Notes: generated by a model from the sequence alone, not told the origin. DNA of 35,150 bases from Acidimicrobiia bacterium (GCA_016650365.1 JAENVV010000266.1:1-35150), one strand, 5' to 3'. Shown: positions 7,202 through 16,464, counted from the stretch's first letter. Program-made: numbers and translations.

Positions 7202-8920
7202 TCAGCTCCGGTGGGAGGCTCGTAGTTGCGACGTAGCCGTCTCGTCGACGGCTCCGTCGACGATGACGACTCCGTAGGTCTCTTGAGCCGATTCGACAGT
7301 GATGTAATCGCCGGCCACGTCGTCTGCCACCGCCGACGGATCGCGGTCGTATGGATCGCCGTGGCCGCCTCCCCCTGGCAGGCCAAGATAGAACGAGTCG
7401 CCCGGGGGGATGGACTGCTGGCCCTTGCCGCGCAAGACCGTTCCGGACCCCAACTCCACCCGGGTGGGGAGGCCCGCTCCGCCGCCATTGCGTCCCAGAG
7501 CGGGATTGTTCACTTTTTCGTATTGGGCAAGCACGTCGAACGGCATTCCGTCGATCCCCATGACCTCGATATCCTGGCCAAGGCCACCGCGGAATTTCCC
7601 TGGCCCGCCCGAGTCGCGTCGCAGTTCTTTGCGAAGGAAGACTACCGGGGCAATCGCTTCGGTTGCCTCGACAGGGACGCCACGGACGCCGTTGGGGAAG
7701 CCCGTCGCGCTCAGTCCATCCTTGGTAGGCCGAGCGCCCATACCACCGTTGTTGAAATGCATCATCTCGAACTCGACAATCTTGCCCTCATACTCGCCGG
7801 CTACCGACGAGCCTCCCCGAAGCTGCAGATTGGCCAGAGCACTCGAACTCTCGGCAAGCGTCCCGCCCGGAAGTACCGGATGCAGAGCCCCGAGGACCGT
7901 ATCGGGGAGCAGATGTCCAATAATGTGGCGCAACGCAACCGGAGCAGGACGCTGCACATTGAGGATGCAATCCTCTGGAGCAATAACCTGGAGAGGCTCC
8001 ATCGACCCGGCGTTGTTCGGAATATCGGGCGCGACCGCACATTTGATTCCGTACGTGGTGTAGGCCTTCGTGTAATTGAGCACGACATTGATCCCGTAGG
8101 TGCTCGGCTTCGACGTACCGGCGTAGTCAACGAGAATGGAGTCATCTGAGACCGTCACCGCGGCTTGGAGAGTGATCGGATGCTCGTAGCCGTCCATCGT
8201 GACGCTGTTGTGGTAGGTGCCGTTGGGTAGTTCGGCGATCCTCTTGATGGTCGCGGCTCGTGAGCTGTCGATGATGAAATCGGCGAGGTCGCCCAGGTCG
8301 TCTATCCCGAACTCGACCATCATGTCGACCATTCGCTCGGCGCCGACCTCGTTCCCGCCGGCAAACGCGAAGATATCGCCAACGACCTGGTTGGCCTCGC
8401 GGACATTCATCCGAATGATCTCAATGAGCGTCTCATTGAGATCCCCGGCCCGATACAGGTGAAGAATCGGAATGTCCAGGCCTTCCTCGTAGATCTGACG
8501 GCTGTCCGGCGTGAATCCTCGACCGCCGATATCGACCACGTGGCACGTGTTGGCGACCAGTCCCACGGCCCGACCATCGAAAAAGAACGGGGTAACGATC
8601 GTCACATCATTGTGATGACCTGAGGCCAGCCAGGGGTCGTTGGTGATGAGTACGTCACCAGGAACCATCGTGTCGATGGGATGTTTGGAGAGAAAGTGTT
8701 TGACGCATTCGGCAACCGAGTTGATGTGACCTGGCGTACCGGTGATTGCCTGAGCGAGCATCCTTCCCTGACGGTCGAAGACGGCGGCGGCCAGATCTCC
8801 AGCCTCCCTAACCGAGGTCGAGAACGCCGTCCGGATGAGCGCCTGAGCTTCTTCCTCGACGACGGCAATGAGCCGGTTCCACATGACGTTGTTATGGATT
8901 CGGGTAAGGGCATCACTCAT
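7202..8920 (-). CDS. hyuB: Hydantoinase B / 5-oxoprolinase beta-type subunit
   Basis: A 572-residue HyuB-family subunit that works with HyuA to open cyclic amides such as hydantoins or 5-oxoproline with ATP, or in related enzymes to carboxylate ketones. The N-terminus (IHNNVMWNRLIAVVEEEAQA and FSTSVREAGDLAAAVFD) and motifs such as GTPGHINSVAECVKHF, GDVLITNDPWLASGHHNDV and DIGGRGF are typical. The C-terminal glycine-rich segments (GGPGKFRGGLGQ and GLPGGGGHGDP) are also characteristic. The start is fixed by GGAGG at 8927-8931, six bases before the ATG; it overlaps the end of hyuA by eight bases, which indicates translational coupling. The exact substrate cannot be read from sequence, and no racemase or carbamoylase gene lies beside it. 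Subunit assignment is very secure. Confidence 0.95.
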   Translation of the reverse strand: MSDALTRIHNNVMWNRLIAVVEEEAQALIRTAFSTSVREAGDLAAAVFDRQGRMLAQAITGTPGHINSVAECVKHFLSKHPIDTMVPGDVLITNDPWLASGHHNDVTIVTPFFFDGRAVGLVANTCHVVDIGGRGFTPDSRQIYEEGLDIPILHLYRAGDLNETLIEIIRMNVREANQVVGDIFAFAGGNEVGAERMVDMMVEFGIDDLGDLADFIIDSSRAATIKRIAELPNGTYHNSVTMDGYEHPITLQAAVTVSDDSILVDYAGTSKPSTYGINVVLNYTKAYTTYGIKCAVAPDIPNNAGSMEPLQVIAPEDCILNVQRPAPVALRHIIGHLLPDTVLGALHPVLPGGTLAESSSALANLQLRGGSSVAGEYEGKIVEFEMMHFNNGGMGARPTKDGLSATGFPNGVRGVPVEATEAIAPVVFLRKELRRDSGGPGKFRGGLGQDIEVMGIDGMPFDVLAQYEKVNNPALGRNGGGAGLPTRVELGSGTVLRGKGQQSIPPGDSFYLGLPGGGGHGDPYDRDPSAVADDVAGDYITVESAQETYGVVIVDGAVDETATSQLRASHRS

Positions 8921-11000
8921 TGACGGCCTCCATGACGATGTGACCGCCCGCTGAGATCGTGGCGTGGAACGAACCGGTGACCAGCGTGGCGGTGTTGGCC
9001 TCGACGATGATGGCTGGACCCGGCACAGAATCACCCGGGGCTAGGTCCGATCTGGCGTAGAGGTCCGCTTGCACGAGCTGCCCACTGTCGGCATCCATCA
9101 CGGCCCGGGACCCGGTCGGGCGGGGGACTCTCTTCGAGTCCAGTACCACTTCGAGCGTCGAGTGCGCCGGGGCCGGGCTTGCCACCGTCAGCACCCAGCT
9201 CAAGATTTCAACGTCGACACCCGGGATGGCCCGACCGTACAGTCGCTCGTACTCCTGCTCGTAGGCGGACAGGAACTGGGCGGGCGACGACTCGTCGATG
9301 ACCGCCGCGTCGATCGTGATCGGTAGTTCGACTCCTACTTCATGACCCTGCCCGATGTAGCGCATGTAGGCGAGTCGGGATTCATGAAGTGGCTGACCTG
9401 GCGCCCCGGCTTTTACGATCGGCGTCGCTTCGCGACGCATTGCATCGAGCAAGGAGTTGGCCCCGTCGATATCGAGGGCGCTGAGACGCTGGTGATACGT
9501 GCGAGTCACTTCGTAGGCCACCGGAGCGCGAAGAAATCCGATGGCAGATCCGATTCCCGCCCCGGGTGGGATGACCACACGACGAATCGACAGCTTCTCG
9601 GCCAGTCGGGCGGCGTGGAGCGGAGCGGCTCCCCCAAAAGCGATCATCGTCTTGGTTTCGACCCGTTGCCCGCTCTCGACGGTGTGCACCCGGGCGGCAT
9701 TCGACATGTTTTCGTCCACGATCTCTGCCACGCCAAGAGCTGCCGAACCGGTATCGAGCCCCAGCGGGTCGCCGATAACGCGCGAAATCGCCTCTGAGGC
9801 TGCTCTGGCGTCAAGCTGCATCCGCCCGTCGGCGAAATTGGCAGGATCAATCTTGCCAAGCACAACGTCGGCGTCGGTGACGGTCGGTTCCAAACCACCC
9901 AGGCCATAAGCCGCCGGTCCGGGATCTGAGCCGGCACTCTCGGGACCCACGGAGATGCGGCCCATCGCATCAAGATGGGCTATGGAGCCGCCGCCGGCTC
10001 CGATTTCGACCATTTCAATGACCGGAATACGCAACGGGAGGCCACTCCCCCGCATAAAACGATACATCCGGGCGACTTCAAAGCTCCGGGAGGTCTGTGG
10101 ATGGCCGTCCTGAATCAGACAAATCTTGGCGGTGGTACCGCCCATGTCGTAAGACAAAACATCGGAGAAGCCCAGGTCACGGGCTATGGACCCGGCAAAA
10201 ATGGCCCCGCCGGCCGGGCCGGACTCGACAAGGCGAACCGGGAAGCGGCGAGCAGTTTCAATGGTCGTGATACCCCCACCGGACAACATCAGATGGAGAG
10301 GGCAGGTAATCCCGATCCGCTGGAGCTCGGCTGCCAGGCCATCAAGATGCCGGCTCATGAGGGGTTGGACATAGGCGTTGGCGCAAGCCGTCGAAAGACG
10401 TTCGTATTCGCGCATCTCGGGTGAGACTTCGCTCGACAGGGTTATCTCCACATCGGGAAGGTGGCGAGCGAGGATTTCGCCTGCCTGCTGCTCGTGGTCG
10501 GCGTTCACGTAGCTGTGCATGAAGCCCACGGCTACAGCCTGGACTCCGGCGGTTTCGAGGAGAAGGGCGGCATCTACGACGTCCTGAGCGTGCAACGGTG
10601 CCAGTACCCGGCCCCTGGCGTCGATCCGTTCGGTGATTGGCCGGCGCAACCTGCGGGGTACGAGTGGATCCGGAAGGTCAATGTTGATGTCGTATTGCTC
10701 GTAACGATTCTCGTTACGCATTTCCACCGAATCGCGGAATCCCCGAGTCGTCAGCAGGCCGGTCGGTGAACCTTTCCTCTCGATGAGCAGGTTGGTTGCC
10801 AGAGTCGTTCCATAGATGACCTGGGTCACCTCGGCGGCCGCCAACCCGGCGGTTTCGAGGACCTCCTTGATGCCGGTGATCGCCCCCCGCTCTGGTGCGT
10901 CGTGGGTGGTCAGCGTTTTGGCGGCGATAGGTCCAGCTTCCCGTTCCAGCGCTACGTCTGTGAACGTGCCTCCGATATCAACCCCGATGCGGATTTCCAT
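8913..11000 (-). CDS. hyuA: Hydantoinase A / 5-oxoprolinase alpha-type ATPase subunit
   Basis: A 695-residue HyuA-family subunit with the actin-like ATPase fold, which phosphorylates the cyclic amide or ketone substrate before the HyuB step. The first phosphate loop is VDIGGTFTDVALE at the N-terminus. Other family stretches are YGTTLATNLLIERKG, LVESGPAGGAIFAG, SYDMGGTTAKICLIQDG, EIGAGGGSIAHLD, VGPESAGSDPGPAAYG and FGGAAPLHAARLAE. I chose the ATG at 11000, which places the glycine-rich loop near the N-terminus as in relatives; a GTG at 11042 would add 14 residues and cannot be excluded. It is followed immediately by hyuB with overlapping ends. The pair may serve hydantoin, 5-oxoproline, N-methylhydantoin or ketone use. 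Confidence 0.95.
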   Translation of the reverse strand: MEIRIGVDIGGTFTDVALEREAGPIAAKTLTTHDAPERGAITGIKEVLETAGLAAAEVTQVIYGTTLATNLLIERKGSPTGLLTTRGFRDSVEMRNENRYEQYDINIDLPDPLVPRRLRRPITERIDARGRVLAPLHAQDVVDAALLLETAGVQAVAVGFMHSYVNADHEQQAGEILARHLPDVEITLSSEVSPEMREYERLSTACANAYVQPLMSRHLDGLAAELQRIGITCPLHLMLSGGGITTIETARRFPVRLVESGPAGGAIFAGSIARDLGFSDVLSYDMGGTTAKICLIQDGHPQTSRSFEVARMYRFMRGSGLPLRIPVIEMVEIGAGGGSIAHLDAMGRISVGPESAGSDPGPAAYGLGGLEPTVTDADVVLGKIDPANFADGRMQLDARAASEAISRVIGDPLGLDTGSAALGVAEIVDENMSNAARVHTVESGQRVETKTMIAFGGAAPLHAARLAEKLSIRRVVIPPGAGIGSAIGFLRAPVAYEVTRTYHQRLSALDIDGANSLLDAMRREATPIVKAGAPGQPLHESRLAYMRYIGQGHEVGVELPITIDAAVIDESSPAQFLSAYEQEYERLYGRAIPGVDVEILSWVLTVASPAPAHSTLEVVLDSKRVPRPTGSRAVMDADSGQLVQADLYARSDLAPGDSVPGPAIIVEANTATLVTGSFHATISAGGHIVMEAVNE

Positions 11001-11115
11001 GCCGGGAACGCTAGCCGCCGTTCGCGAGGTCGAGGTCGTCACTCACGCTTGGTCCGAACCCGAATCCAACAATTCGATGGACCCGAACCGATAGTCCGAC
11101 CAACCCGCATGCGAC

Positions 11116-11500
11116 CTAGTGGGCGATCTCCCAAATGTGGTCTCCGGGTCCCTGAAACTGGCCGTCCGGATCCCTCAGGGGCGATCCGTCGGACCATTGA
11201 GCAATACGACACCGCGTTTGATCAGTCTGCGCACATCGCTACTACATCTTCGACGGCGATGGTTGCTGCACGGCATGAACCAACGTGTGGTCCGGCGACT
11301 GCGCCGGGCGATCAGGTCTCCGGCTTCCGACTCCTTCAGCAAAATTGATGACGGTGTTCCCGAAGGCGGATGCAGCCGAGTCATCGTCCTCATAGAAGAC
11401 TTCAAACCGAAGACGGCCTCGTAAGTTGATTCGTCGACGCCAGATCTTTTACAAATAGTGTGATAGCGCCGATGCCCGCCGGCCACTCGGGCATGGCCAT
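11116..11500 (-). pseudogene. VOC-family (glyoxalase/bleomycin resistance-like) pseudogene with many frameshifts
   Basis: Read on the minus strand in changing frames, this segment gives almost a full VOC-fold protein of about 125 residues. In order: MAMPEWPAGIGAITLFVKDLAST, then TYEAVFG, then EVFYEDDDSAA and AFGNTVIN, then LLKESEAGDLIA, then GAVAGPHVGS and TIAVEDVVAMCAD, then LIKRGVVLLNGPTDRP. A TGA stands where relatives usually have TGG, followed by GIRTASFRDP, and after a last shift GDHIWEIAH with a TAG stop. I count six indels plus one nonsense codon in 385 bases. The start (ATG 11500, or 11494 with GAAGG upstream) lies right after the DinB-like stop at 11504, so it was once part of that operon. 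Neighbouring genes are intact, which argues for true decay rather than poor sequence. Confidence 0.85.
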
Positions 11501-11503
11501 CCT

Positions 11504-12007
11504 TCAGTCTCTCGGTGGACGATATCCCGTGGAACCATCGATGAGTTCTCGGAGGATGTCCGCATGCCCGGCGTGGCGGGCGGTTTCCTCGATCATGTGG
11601 AGGATCACCCAGCGCATCGAGACCATGTCACCGAACCAGGCGGTCCCTTCACCATCGAGGCCTACCTCAGCCATGGCCAGATCCGAGGCGTCGCAGGCGC
11701 GTCGATAGAACCCGAGAATGTCTTCGGTCGTCTCGTCGTTGTTGACCCGCAGATCGGCGTCTTCGTCGTCGTCGTCGAACGGGAGCGGCTCGGTGGCCCT
11801 CCCAAACGTCGTGCAGAACCAGCCATATTCGACGGCGGCCAGATGCTTGACGATCCCCAGGAGGTTGGTTCCGCTGGGGGTCATGGGTCGCCGGAGCTCT
11901 TCGTCGGTCAGGTCTTCGAGTTTCCAGACCATGACCTCGCGTTGTTTATTGAGAATGGAAACCAGCATCGGTCCTTCGTCGCCGGTGACCGGATACGCGT
12001 CGTTCAT
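11504..12007 (-). CDS. DinB-like / DUF664 family protein
   Basis: A 167-residue four-helix-bundle protein of the DinB/YfiT-like superfamily, of the DUF664 type. Visible signs are the N-terminal helix with KQREVMVWKLEDLTDEELRR, then TPSGTNLLGIVKHLAAVEYGWF with His55, an acidic loop DDDDEDAD, and the C-terminal helix VILHMIEETARHAGHADILRE with His137 and His145 or His148. The histidines form the expected three-His metal site. Some family members are thiol-dependent transferases (mycothiol or bacillithiol); the role of this branch is unknown. The ATG overlaps the threonine aldolase stop by ATGA (12004-12007), so the two are translationally coupled. The decayed VOC gene begins four bases after its stop. 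VOC and DinB-like genes are often found together in actinobacteria. Confidence 0.88.
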   Translation of the reverse strand: MNDAYPVTGDEGPMLVSILNKQREVMVWKLEDLTDEELRRPMTPSGTNLLGIVKHLAAVEYGWFCTTFGRATEPLPFDDDDEDADLRVNNDETTEDILGFYRRACDASDLAMAEVGLDGEGTAWFGDMVSMRWVILHMIEETARHAGHADILRELIDGSTGYRPPRD

Positions 12008-13014
12008 AGTTCTGACACGACGAGCGTGACGGTCTCGGCGAGGTGTTCGACGTCGGCCTGCGTGATACCAAGATGGGTCACCAGCCGACTGGAGGAGCGG
12101 CCGGTGAGCGCAATGATGCCGTGATCCTTGAGCCTCGCAGCGAACGACACATAATCCAGGACGCCGAAGTCGACGAACACCATGTTTGTTGCTTGTCCCT
12201 TAACCGTCACTCCTGGTACATTTCCAAGCAACTTGGCTAGCAGTTCGGCGTTGGCGTGGTCATCGGCCAGGCGGTCGATGTTGTGATCGAGGGCGTAGAT
12301 GCCACCGGCGGCAATGATGCCTGCCTGGCGCATTCCTCCTCCGAGCATCTTGCGCCAGCGTCGGGCCTCCCGGATCAGGTCGATCGAGCCGACCAGAACA
12401 GAACCGACCGGTGCCCCAAGGCCCTTTGACAAGCAAACCGAAACGCTGTCAAAAGGCTCCGCGATCACCGACGGAGCGACGCCGAGGGCTACCGCGGCAT
12501 TCCAGATTCTCGCTCCATCGAGGTGGAGTGCCAGATCCCGCTCGTCGACGAACATTCGGGCTGCCTTCAGGTAATCGAGCGGCACGACCTTCCCGTTGTG
12601 GGTGTTTTCAAGGCAGAGGAGCCTCGTGTTGGCGAAGTGGTCATCGTGAGGCTTTATGACTGAGGCAACCCGGGTCAGATCCAAAGAGCCATCCGGTTCG
12701 AAGTCGATCGGCTGCGGTTGGATGGACCCAAGAACCGCCCCACCGCCAGCCTCGTACTTGTAGGTGTGGGCCAACTGTCCAACGATGTATTCGTCACCAC
12801 GCTGGCAGTGAGCCATCAGGGCAATCAGGTTCGACTGAGTCCCACTGGGCACGAACACTGCCGCTTCTTTGCCGAGTAATGAAGCCGTCTTCGCTTCAAG
12901 AGCGTTGATCGTCGGGTCGTCGCCGAACACATCGTCACCAACCTCGGCGGCTGCCATTGCCGCCCGCATCCCATCGGTCGGTTTCGTGACCGTATCGCTT
13001 CGAAAGTCAATCAT
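12004..13014 (-). CDS. ltaE: Low-specificity L-threonine aldolase
   Basis: A 336-residue PLP enzyme of fold type I that cleaves L-threonine or L-allo-threonine to glycine and acetaldehyde. The N-terminus is diagnostic: [35 protein letters not shown]. Other family sites are [13 protein letters not shown], His83 in [12 protein letters not shown] (stacks on PLP), [14 protein letters not shown], Asp166 in [12 protein letters not shown] and the Schiff-base Lys197 in [24 protein letters not shown] follows in the expected place. Length matches the family. It begins 50 bases after the SulP gene on the same strand and overlaps the next gene by four bases. Confidence 0.96.
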   Translation of the reverse strand: MIDFRSDTVTKPTDGMRAAMAAAEVGDDVFGDDPTINALEAKTASLLGKEAAVFVPSGTQSNLIALMAHCQRGDEYIVGQLAHTYKYEAGGGAVLGSIQPQPIDFEPDGSLDLTRVASVIKPHDDHFANTRLLCLENTHNGKVVPLDYLKAARMFVDERDLALHLDGARIWNAAVALGVAPSVIAEPFDSVSVCLSKGLGAPVGSVLVGSIDLIREARRWRKMLGGGMRQAGIIAAGGIYALDHNIDRLADDHANAELLAKLLGNVPGVTVKGQATNMVFVDFGVLDYVSFAARLKDHGIIALTGRSSSRLVTHLGITQADVEHLAETVTLVVSEL

Positions 13015-13063
13015 GGCCTGAATCTATCAGCCTCCCGGTCGGGCTGGTTCAAGAAGCCCGCAC

Positions 13064-14752
13064 CTAGCGGGTTGGCGATGTGTGGTCATCAGACCCGGCA
13101 TGCGACCTGGCGTGAATAATCGCTTCTTCTGTCGTGGCAAAGACGTGGTGACGGTCTCGACTGATTTTGTCGAGAACCCCGGTTCGAGTAAGCAGGTCCA
13201 GGGGCTGCGGTTGCAGGCCCGACACGAAAACCAGGATGTGACGGTTTGCCAATCTTTCAACAAGGCTTTCGAGTGCACCCAGGCCCGTGGCATCCATAAC
13301 TGGCACCGTGCGCATCCTGAGGATCACTACTTTGGCCGACGGCCCCACCTTGAGTAGCTGATCGAAGAAACGATTGGCCGCTCCGAAAAAGACCGGGCCG
13401 TCGATGCGATAGGCAATGACGCTCTCATGCAAGAGATGTTCTTCTTCGGCGATCTCGGTCTCCGTATCGTGTCGAACCCCGAGCTCGGTTCCGAGCGGTT
13501 CGGAGTCGATGCTGAGCAGGTTGCTCATCCTGATGATGAAGAGGATTCCGGCAGCCACCATTCCTACCTCGATCGCCAGGATGAGGTCGAACACAACGGT
13601 GACCACCATCGTCAAGACCAGAACGAAGGCGTCCGATTTGGTAGAACGGAAAATGATCCTGACTGCCTCGGATTCGGCCATTCGCACGGCGACCACCATC
13701 AGGATCCCGGCCAGCACGGCGAGAGGTATGGATGATGCGAGCGGCGCCAGAAACAGAACAATCACCATGATCAACACTCCGTGGAGCACCGCTGCCAGAC
13801 GGGTGCGGGCCCCCGACCTGACGTTCACCGCGGTCCGAGCCAATGCTCCCGTGGCGGGCATTCCTCCAAACAAGCTGCTGGCGATGTTGGCCAGGCCCTG
13901 ACCGAATAGTTCCCGGTCAGGGTCATGGCGCTCCTCAATCGTCATACCGTCAGCCACCACGGCCGACAACAGACTCTCGAGCGCCGCTAGTACGGCAACT
14001 GCCAGGGCGGCCCGGAAGAGATCAGTGAACTGGTCGATCGAGATTGACGGAAGCTGGGGCATCGGAAGACCGCGGGGAACACCGGAAAGGCGCTCGACGT
14101 TATCAAAGTAGGGAACGAGCGAAACCGCAGTCCCGACCAAAAGCGCCACGAGACTGGCGGGGACCACCCTCAACCGTGGAACCCGCAGCCAACTCCACAT
14201 CACGGCGACGGTGACCAGGGCCACGATGATGGCGGGCGCTTGCGGTGATTCGACAAATTTCGATAGGGTGCGGCCCGTCACAATCAGCACCGAACTTCCG
14301 GTGCCCTTCTCGACGCCGAGCGCGCCGGGAAGTTGCTGCAGGAAGATAATGACCGCGATGCCGTTCGTGAATCCGGCGATCACGGGCCAGGGAATGTACT
14401 GCACATATCGACCGACTCTGGCGGCTGCCATGACCAGCAGGACCATCCCGGCCATGATTCCGACCAGACCAAGGGCGGCGACCCCATACCTCGCCACCAC
14501 CGGAAGCAAAACGACGGTCATAGCTCCGGTAGGGCCTGAAACCTGAAAATTCGAACCGCCGAAGATGGCGGCCACGATGCCCGCCACGATCGCCGTGATG
14601 ACCCCCGACGCGGCTCCCGCTCCTGAAGTGACCCCAAAGCCAAGGGCCAGTGGGAGCGCAACGATCGCCACGGTCAGTCCCGCCAGAAAATCGCTCCGGA
14701 AATGGCGTAGTGAATAATCGGTGCGTTGAGGAAGCAGGCTGAGAATGGGCAC
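13064..14752 (-). CDS. SulP-family anion transporter with C-terminal STAS domain
   Basis: A 562-residue membrane protein of the SLC26/SulP family, which moves sulfate, bicarbonate or similar anions. The N-terminal signature is visible: a DFLAGLTVAIVALPLALGFG stretch, then IVAAIFGGSNFQVSGPTGAM. About 10 to 12 hydrophobic segments follow, with typical NIASSLFGGMPATGALARTAVNVRSGART between them. Residues about 440-550 form a cytoplasmic STAS domain (YRIDGPVFFGAANRFF, VMDATGLGALESL). The start is probably the GTG at 14750-14752, since MPILSLLP-Q begins the family pattern; no strong ribosome site is seen. Substrate (sulfate, bicarbonate, dicarboxylate) cannot be told from sequence. Confidence 0.93.
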   Translation of the reverse strand: MPILSLLPQRTDYSLRHFRSDFLAGLTVAIVALPLALGFGVTSGAGAASGVITAIVAGIVAAIFGGSNFQVSGPTGAMTVVLLPVVARYGVAALGLVGIMAGMVLLVMAAARVGRYVQYIPWPVIAGFTNGIAVIIFLQQLPGALGVEKGTGSSVLIVTGRTLSKFVESPQAPAIIVALVTVAVMWSWLRVPRLRVVPASLVALLVGTAVSLVPYFDNVERLSGVPRGLPMPQLPSISIDQFTDLFRAALAVAVLAALESLLSAVVADGMTIEERHDPDRELFGQGLANIASSLFGGMPATGALARTAVNVRSGARTRLAAVLHGVLIMVIVLFLAPLASSIPLAVLAGILMVVAVRMAESEAVRIIFRSTKSDAFVLVLTMVVTVVFDLILAIEVGMVAAGILFIIRMSNLLSIDSEPLGTELGVRHDTETEIAEEEHLLHESVIAYRIDGPVFFGAANRFFDQLLKVGPSAKVVILRMRTVPVMDATGLGALESLVERLANRHILVFVSGLQPQPLDLLTRTGVLDKISRDRHHVFATTEEAIIHARSHAGSDDHTSPTR

Positions 14753-14864
14753 TTACCCGGCATACTAGGACCATCCAGACGGGTGCTCGTCGTCGGGGAA
14801 GGCCCGTCGAACCGGCCGGCAACGCACCAAATTGCCGTGAAAGAACTGTCCGCGACAGGTGCTT

Positions 14865-14893
14865 TTGCCTGCCTGCGACGCTAGCCTGAATAT
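14865..14893 (+). promoter_or_regulatory. Candidate housekeeping promoter for the acetate transporter gene
   Basis: A TTGCCT box (14865-14870) is followed after 17 bases by GAATAT (14888-14893), which suits a sigma-70 type promoter for the gene starting at 14932. A short hairpin, GCCTC (14895-14899) with GAGGC (14907-14911), would lie at the start of the transcript. Confidence 0.4.
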
Positions 14894-14931
14894 GGCCTCA
14901 AATTACGAGGCATGCAACAGAGAGGACGACC

Positions 14932-15537
14932 ATGGAGGACCTCCACGCCAATCCGGCTCCGTTGGGTTATTTTGCCCTCGGTATCGCCCTGATCACGGTC
15001 GGCTTGTCTCAGGCAAGCTTCTTTGAGTTCGGCACGCTGGGATCGGTAGTGGCCGTGGCTGCCGCCGTATCGATGGTGGTCGCAGGTCTACTCGGCTACC
15101 ACGCTCGTTCCACGTTCGGATTCGCAGCATTCTCGCTGTTAGGAATGTTCTGGTTCTCGATGGCTGCACTCTGGATCCTCGACGAGATCGATCACTCCTT
15201 GGTTCGCGATCGGCAATATATTGCCTGGTACCTGGCCGTGTGGACGCTGATCGGTGGCATTCTCTTCGTGGCAAGCCGTCGTCGGGCATTCGCCATTCAG
15301 GTCGTGTTCGCCATTTTGACGGTGTGGTTCGGTTTGTTCGCGATTTCTGAATTCACGGGTAGCGAAATCGTTCTCCAGATGGCCGGCTTCGAGGGCCTCA
15401 TCACGGGAGCCGTTTCGGTGTATCTGGCCGGAGCGCTCCTCATCAACGAAACCACCAAACGAAACCTGCTCCCCATTGGCGAACCATTCATGTCGACGAT
15501 CATCATTCCCGACGACATCAGCCAACTATTCGACTGA
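14932..15537 (+). CDS. Acetate/succinate transporter, GPR1/FUN34/YaaH (SatP) family
   Basis: A 201-residue integral membrane protein of the acetate uptake family, which takes up acetate or succinate with protons. The family signature NPAPLGYFALG stands at about residues 7-17, and about six hydrophobic helices follow. Helix 1 begins at the signature and the last, GLITGAVSVYLAGALLINE, ends near residue 173. Length is typical of bacterial SatP. A ribosome site AGAGGA lies eight bases upstream of the ATG. The last 12 bases of the gene overlap the end of the convergent DapA-like gene. Confidence 0.92.
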   Translation: MEDLHANPAPLGYFALGIALITVGLSQASFFEFGTLGSVVAVAAAVSMVVAGLLGYHARSTFGFAAFSLLGMFWFSMAALWILDEIDHSLVRDRQYIAWYLAVWTLIGGILFVASRRRAFAIQVVFAILTVWFGLFAISEFTGSEIVLQMAGFEGLITGAVSVYLAGALLINETTKRNLLPIGEPFMSTIIIPDDISQLFD

Positions 15538-16413
15538 GAGCAACTCCAAGAGCCGACCATTGCCGGTGATTGCACTTTCTGCTGGCAGCACCGTCAACGG
15601 TGGGCGGACCCGGTTCCAACCCGGGTAGTCGGTTGCATGCGCAAGCCAAGCTTTCATCGTCGGGATCGTCCCGGTCGATTCGATGATGCTCCGTACGGCC
15701 AGCATGTTCGAGTCATCCACGGTGGGATCAGAGCGCCTGTCCCAAACAGCCCGGATGACCGGTGCCGAGATGTTCGCTGTGGCGGAGATCACGCCCCGGC
15801 CCCCATGGCGAGCTCCCTCGAGCATCAGTCGCTCGGTGCCAGGAAGGACGGCGAGTTGGTCGTCCTGTAAGAAACCGTGCAGATTGCTTATCTGACCGCT
15901 TGAGTCCTTGAGGCCGACCAGGTTTTGTGGGAAACGCTCCCGTATCGACCGGATGATCCCGGCGGTAATTGGCACCATTGACAGAGCCGGAAAGTGATAG
16001 AGATACAGACTCAGGTCGGAGCCGATGACCTGGCAGAGCGACCCATACATTGCGGCGACTCCGACATCCGAGACGCCTTTATAAAAGTATGGCGGAATCA
16101 CCAGGGTGCCCAACACCTCTGCCTGGGTGGCATGGCGAGTGAGTTCGACCGTATCGGGAAACGCTGAACAGCCGGTACCGACCACGATCTGATCGCGAGC
16201 GATTCCCCCATCAAGGAGGGCGTCCAGTGCGGCGATCCGCTCTGATACCGAAAACGACGGAGCTTCGCCCGTCGACCCAAAGAGCACGATTCCATGACAG
16301 CCGCTCCCGAGCAACCGTTGACAATGATCAACGAGCAGTGCGTGATCGATGTCGAGTTTGTCGGTCAGAGGAGTGAGCGTAGGTGCCCAAACCCCTTCAG
16401 CAGGTGTCATCAT
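15526..16413 (-). CDS. DapA-like dihydrodipicolinate synthase / N-acetylneuraminate lyase family aldolase
   Basis: A 295-residue TIM-barrel aldolase of the DHDPS/NAL family, which forms a Schiff base with a keto acid such as pyruvate. Visible parts: GVWAPTLTPLTDKLDID at the N-terminus, GIVLFGSTGEAPSFSVSER (residues 41-59, with Ser47 in place of the usual first Thr of the GTTGE motif), VIPPYFYKGV, Tyr139 in LYLYHFP and the Schiff-base Lys169 in LVGLKDSSG. Family members include lysine-pathway DapA and many sugar-acid or hydroxyproline aldolases; with no lysine gene nearby, a catabolic role is as likely as DapA proper. It diverges from the CorC-type gene across a 64-base gap with repeated half-sites. 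Confidence 0.9.
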   Translation of the reverse strand: MMTPAEGVWAPTLTPLTDKLDIDHALLVDHCQRLLGSGCHGIVLFGSTGEAPSFSVSERIAALDALLDGGIARDQIVVGTGCSAFPDTVELTRHATQAEVLGTLVIPPYFYKGVSDVGVAAMYGSLCQVIGSDLSLYLYHFPALSMVPITAGIIRSIRERFPQNLVGLKDSSGQISNLHGFLQDDQLAVLPGTERLMLEGARHGGRGVISATANISAPVIRAVWDRRSDPTVDDSNMLAVRSIIESTGTIPTMKAWLAHATDYPGWNRVRPPLTVLPAESAITGNGRLLELLSVE

Positions 16414-16440
16414 CCAGCCACACTAGTAAGGTCGCCATAA

Positions 16441-16464
16441 ACCAGTACCTGGTCGCAACCTGGT
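16441..16464. promoter_or_regulatory. Candidate operator with repeated ACCTGGT half-sites in a divergent promoter region
   Basis: In the gap between the two divergent starts (16413 and 16478) ACCTGGT occurs at 16447-16453 and again at 16458-16464, eleven bases apart, one helical turn. An inverted half-site ACCAG lies at 16441-16445. This is the pattern of a regulator binding side by side; no regulator gene is nearby. Confidence 0.35.

Noticed and set aside
7226-8149. Long plus-strand open frame of 307 residues
   Set aside because: It lies wholly antisense to hyuB, whose protein is clearly a family member; the opposite frame is a high-GC shadow.
11175-11486. Open frame on the minus strand of 103 residues
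   Set aside because: It is only one of the frames of the VOC pseudogene; protein-like parts alternate with nonsense, so it is not a gene of its own.
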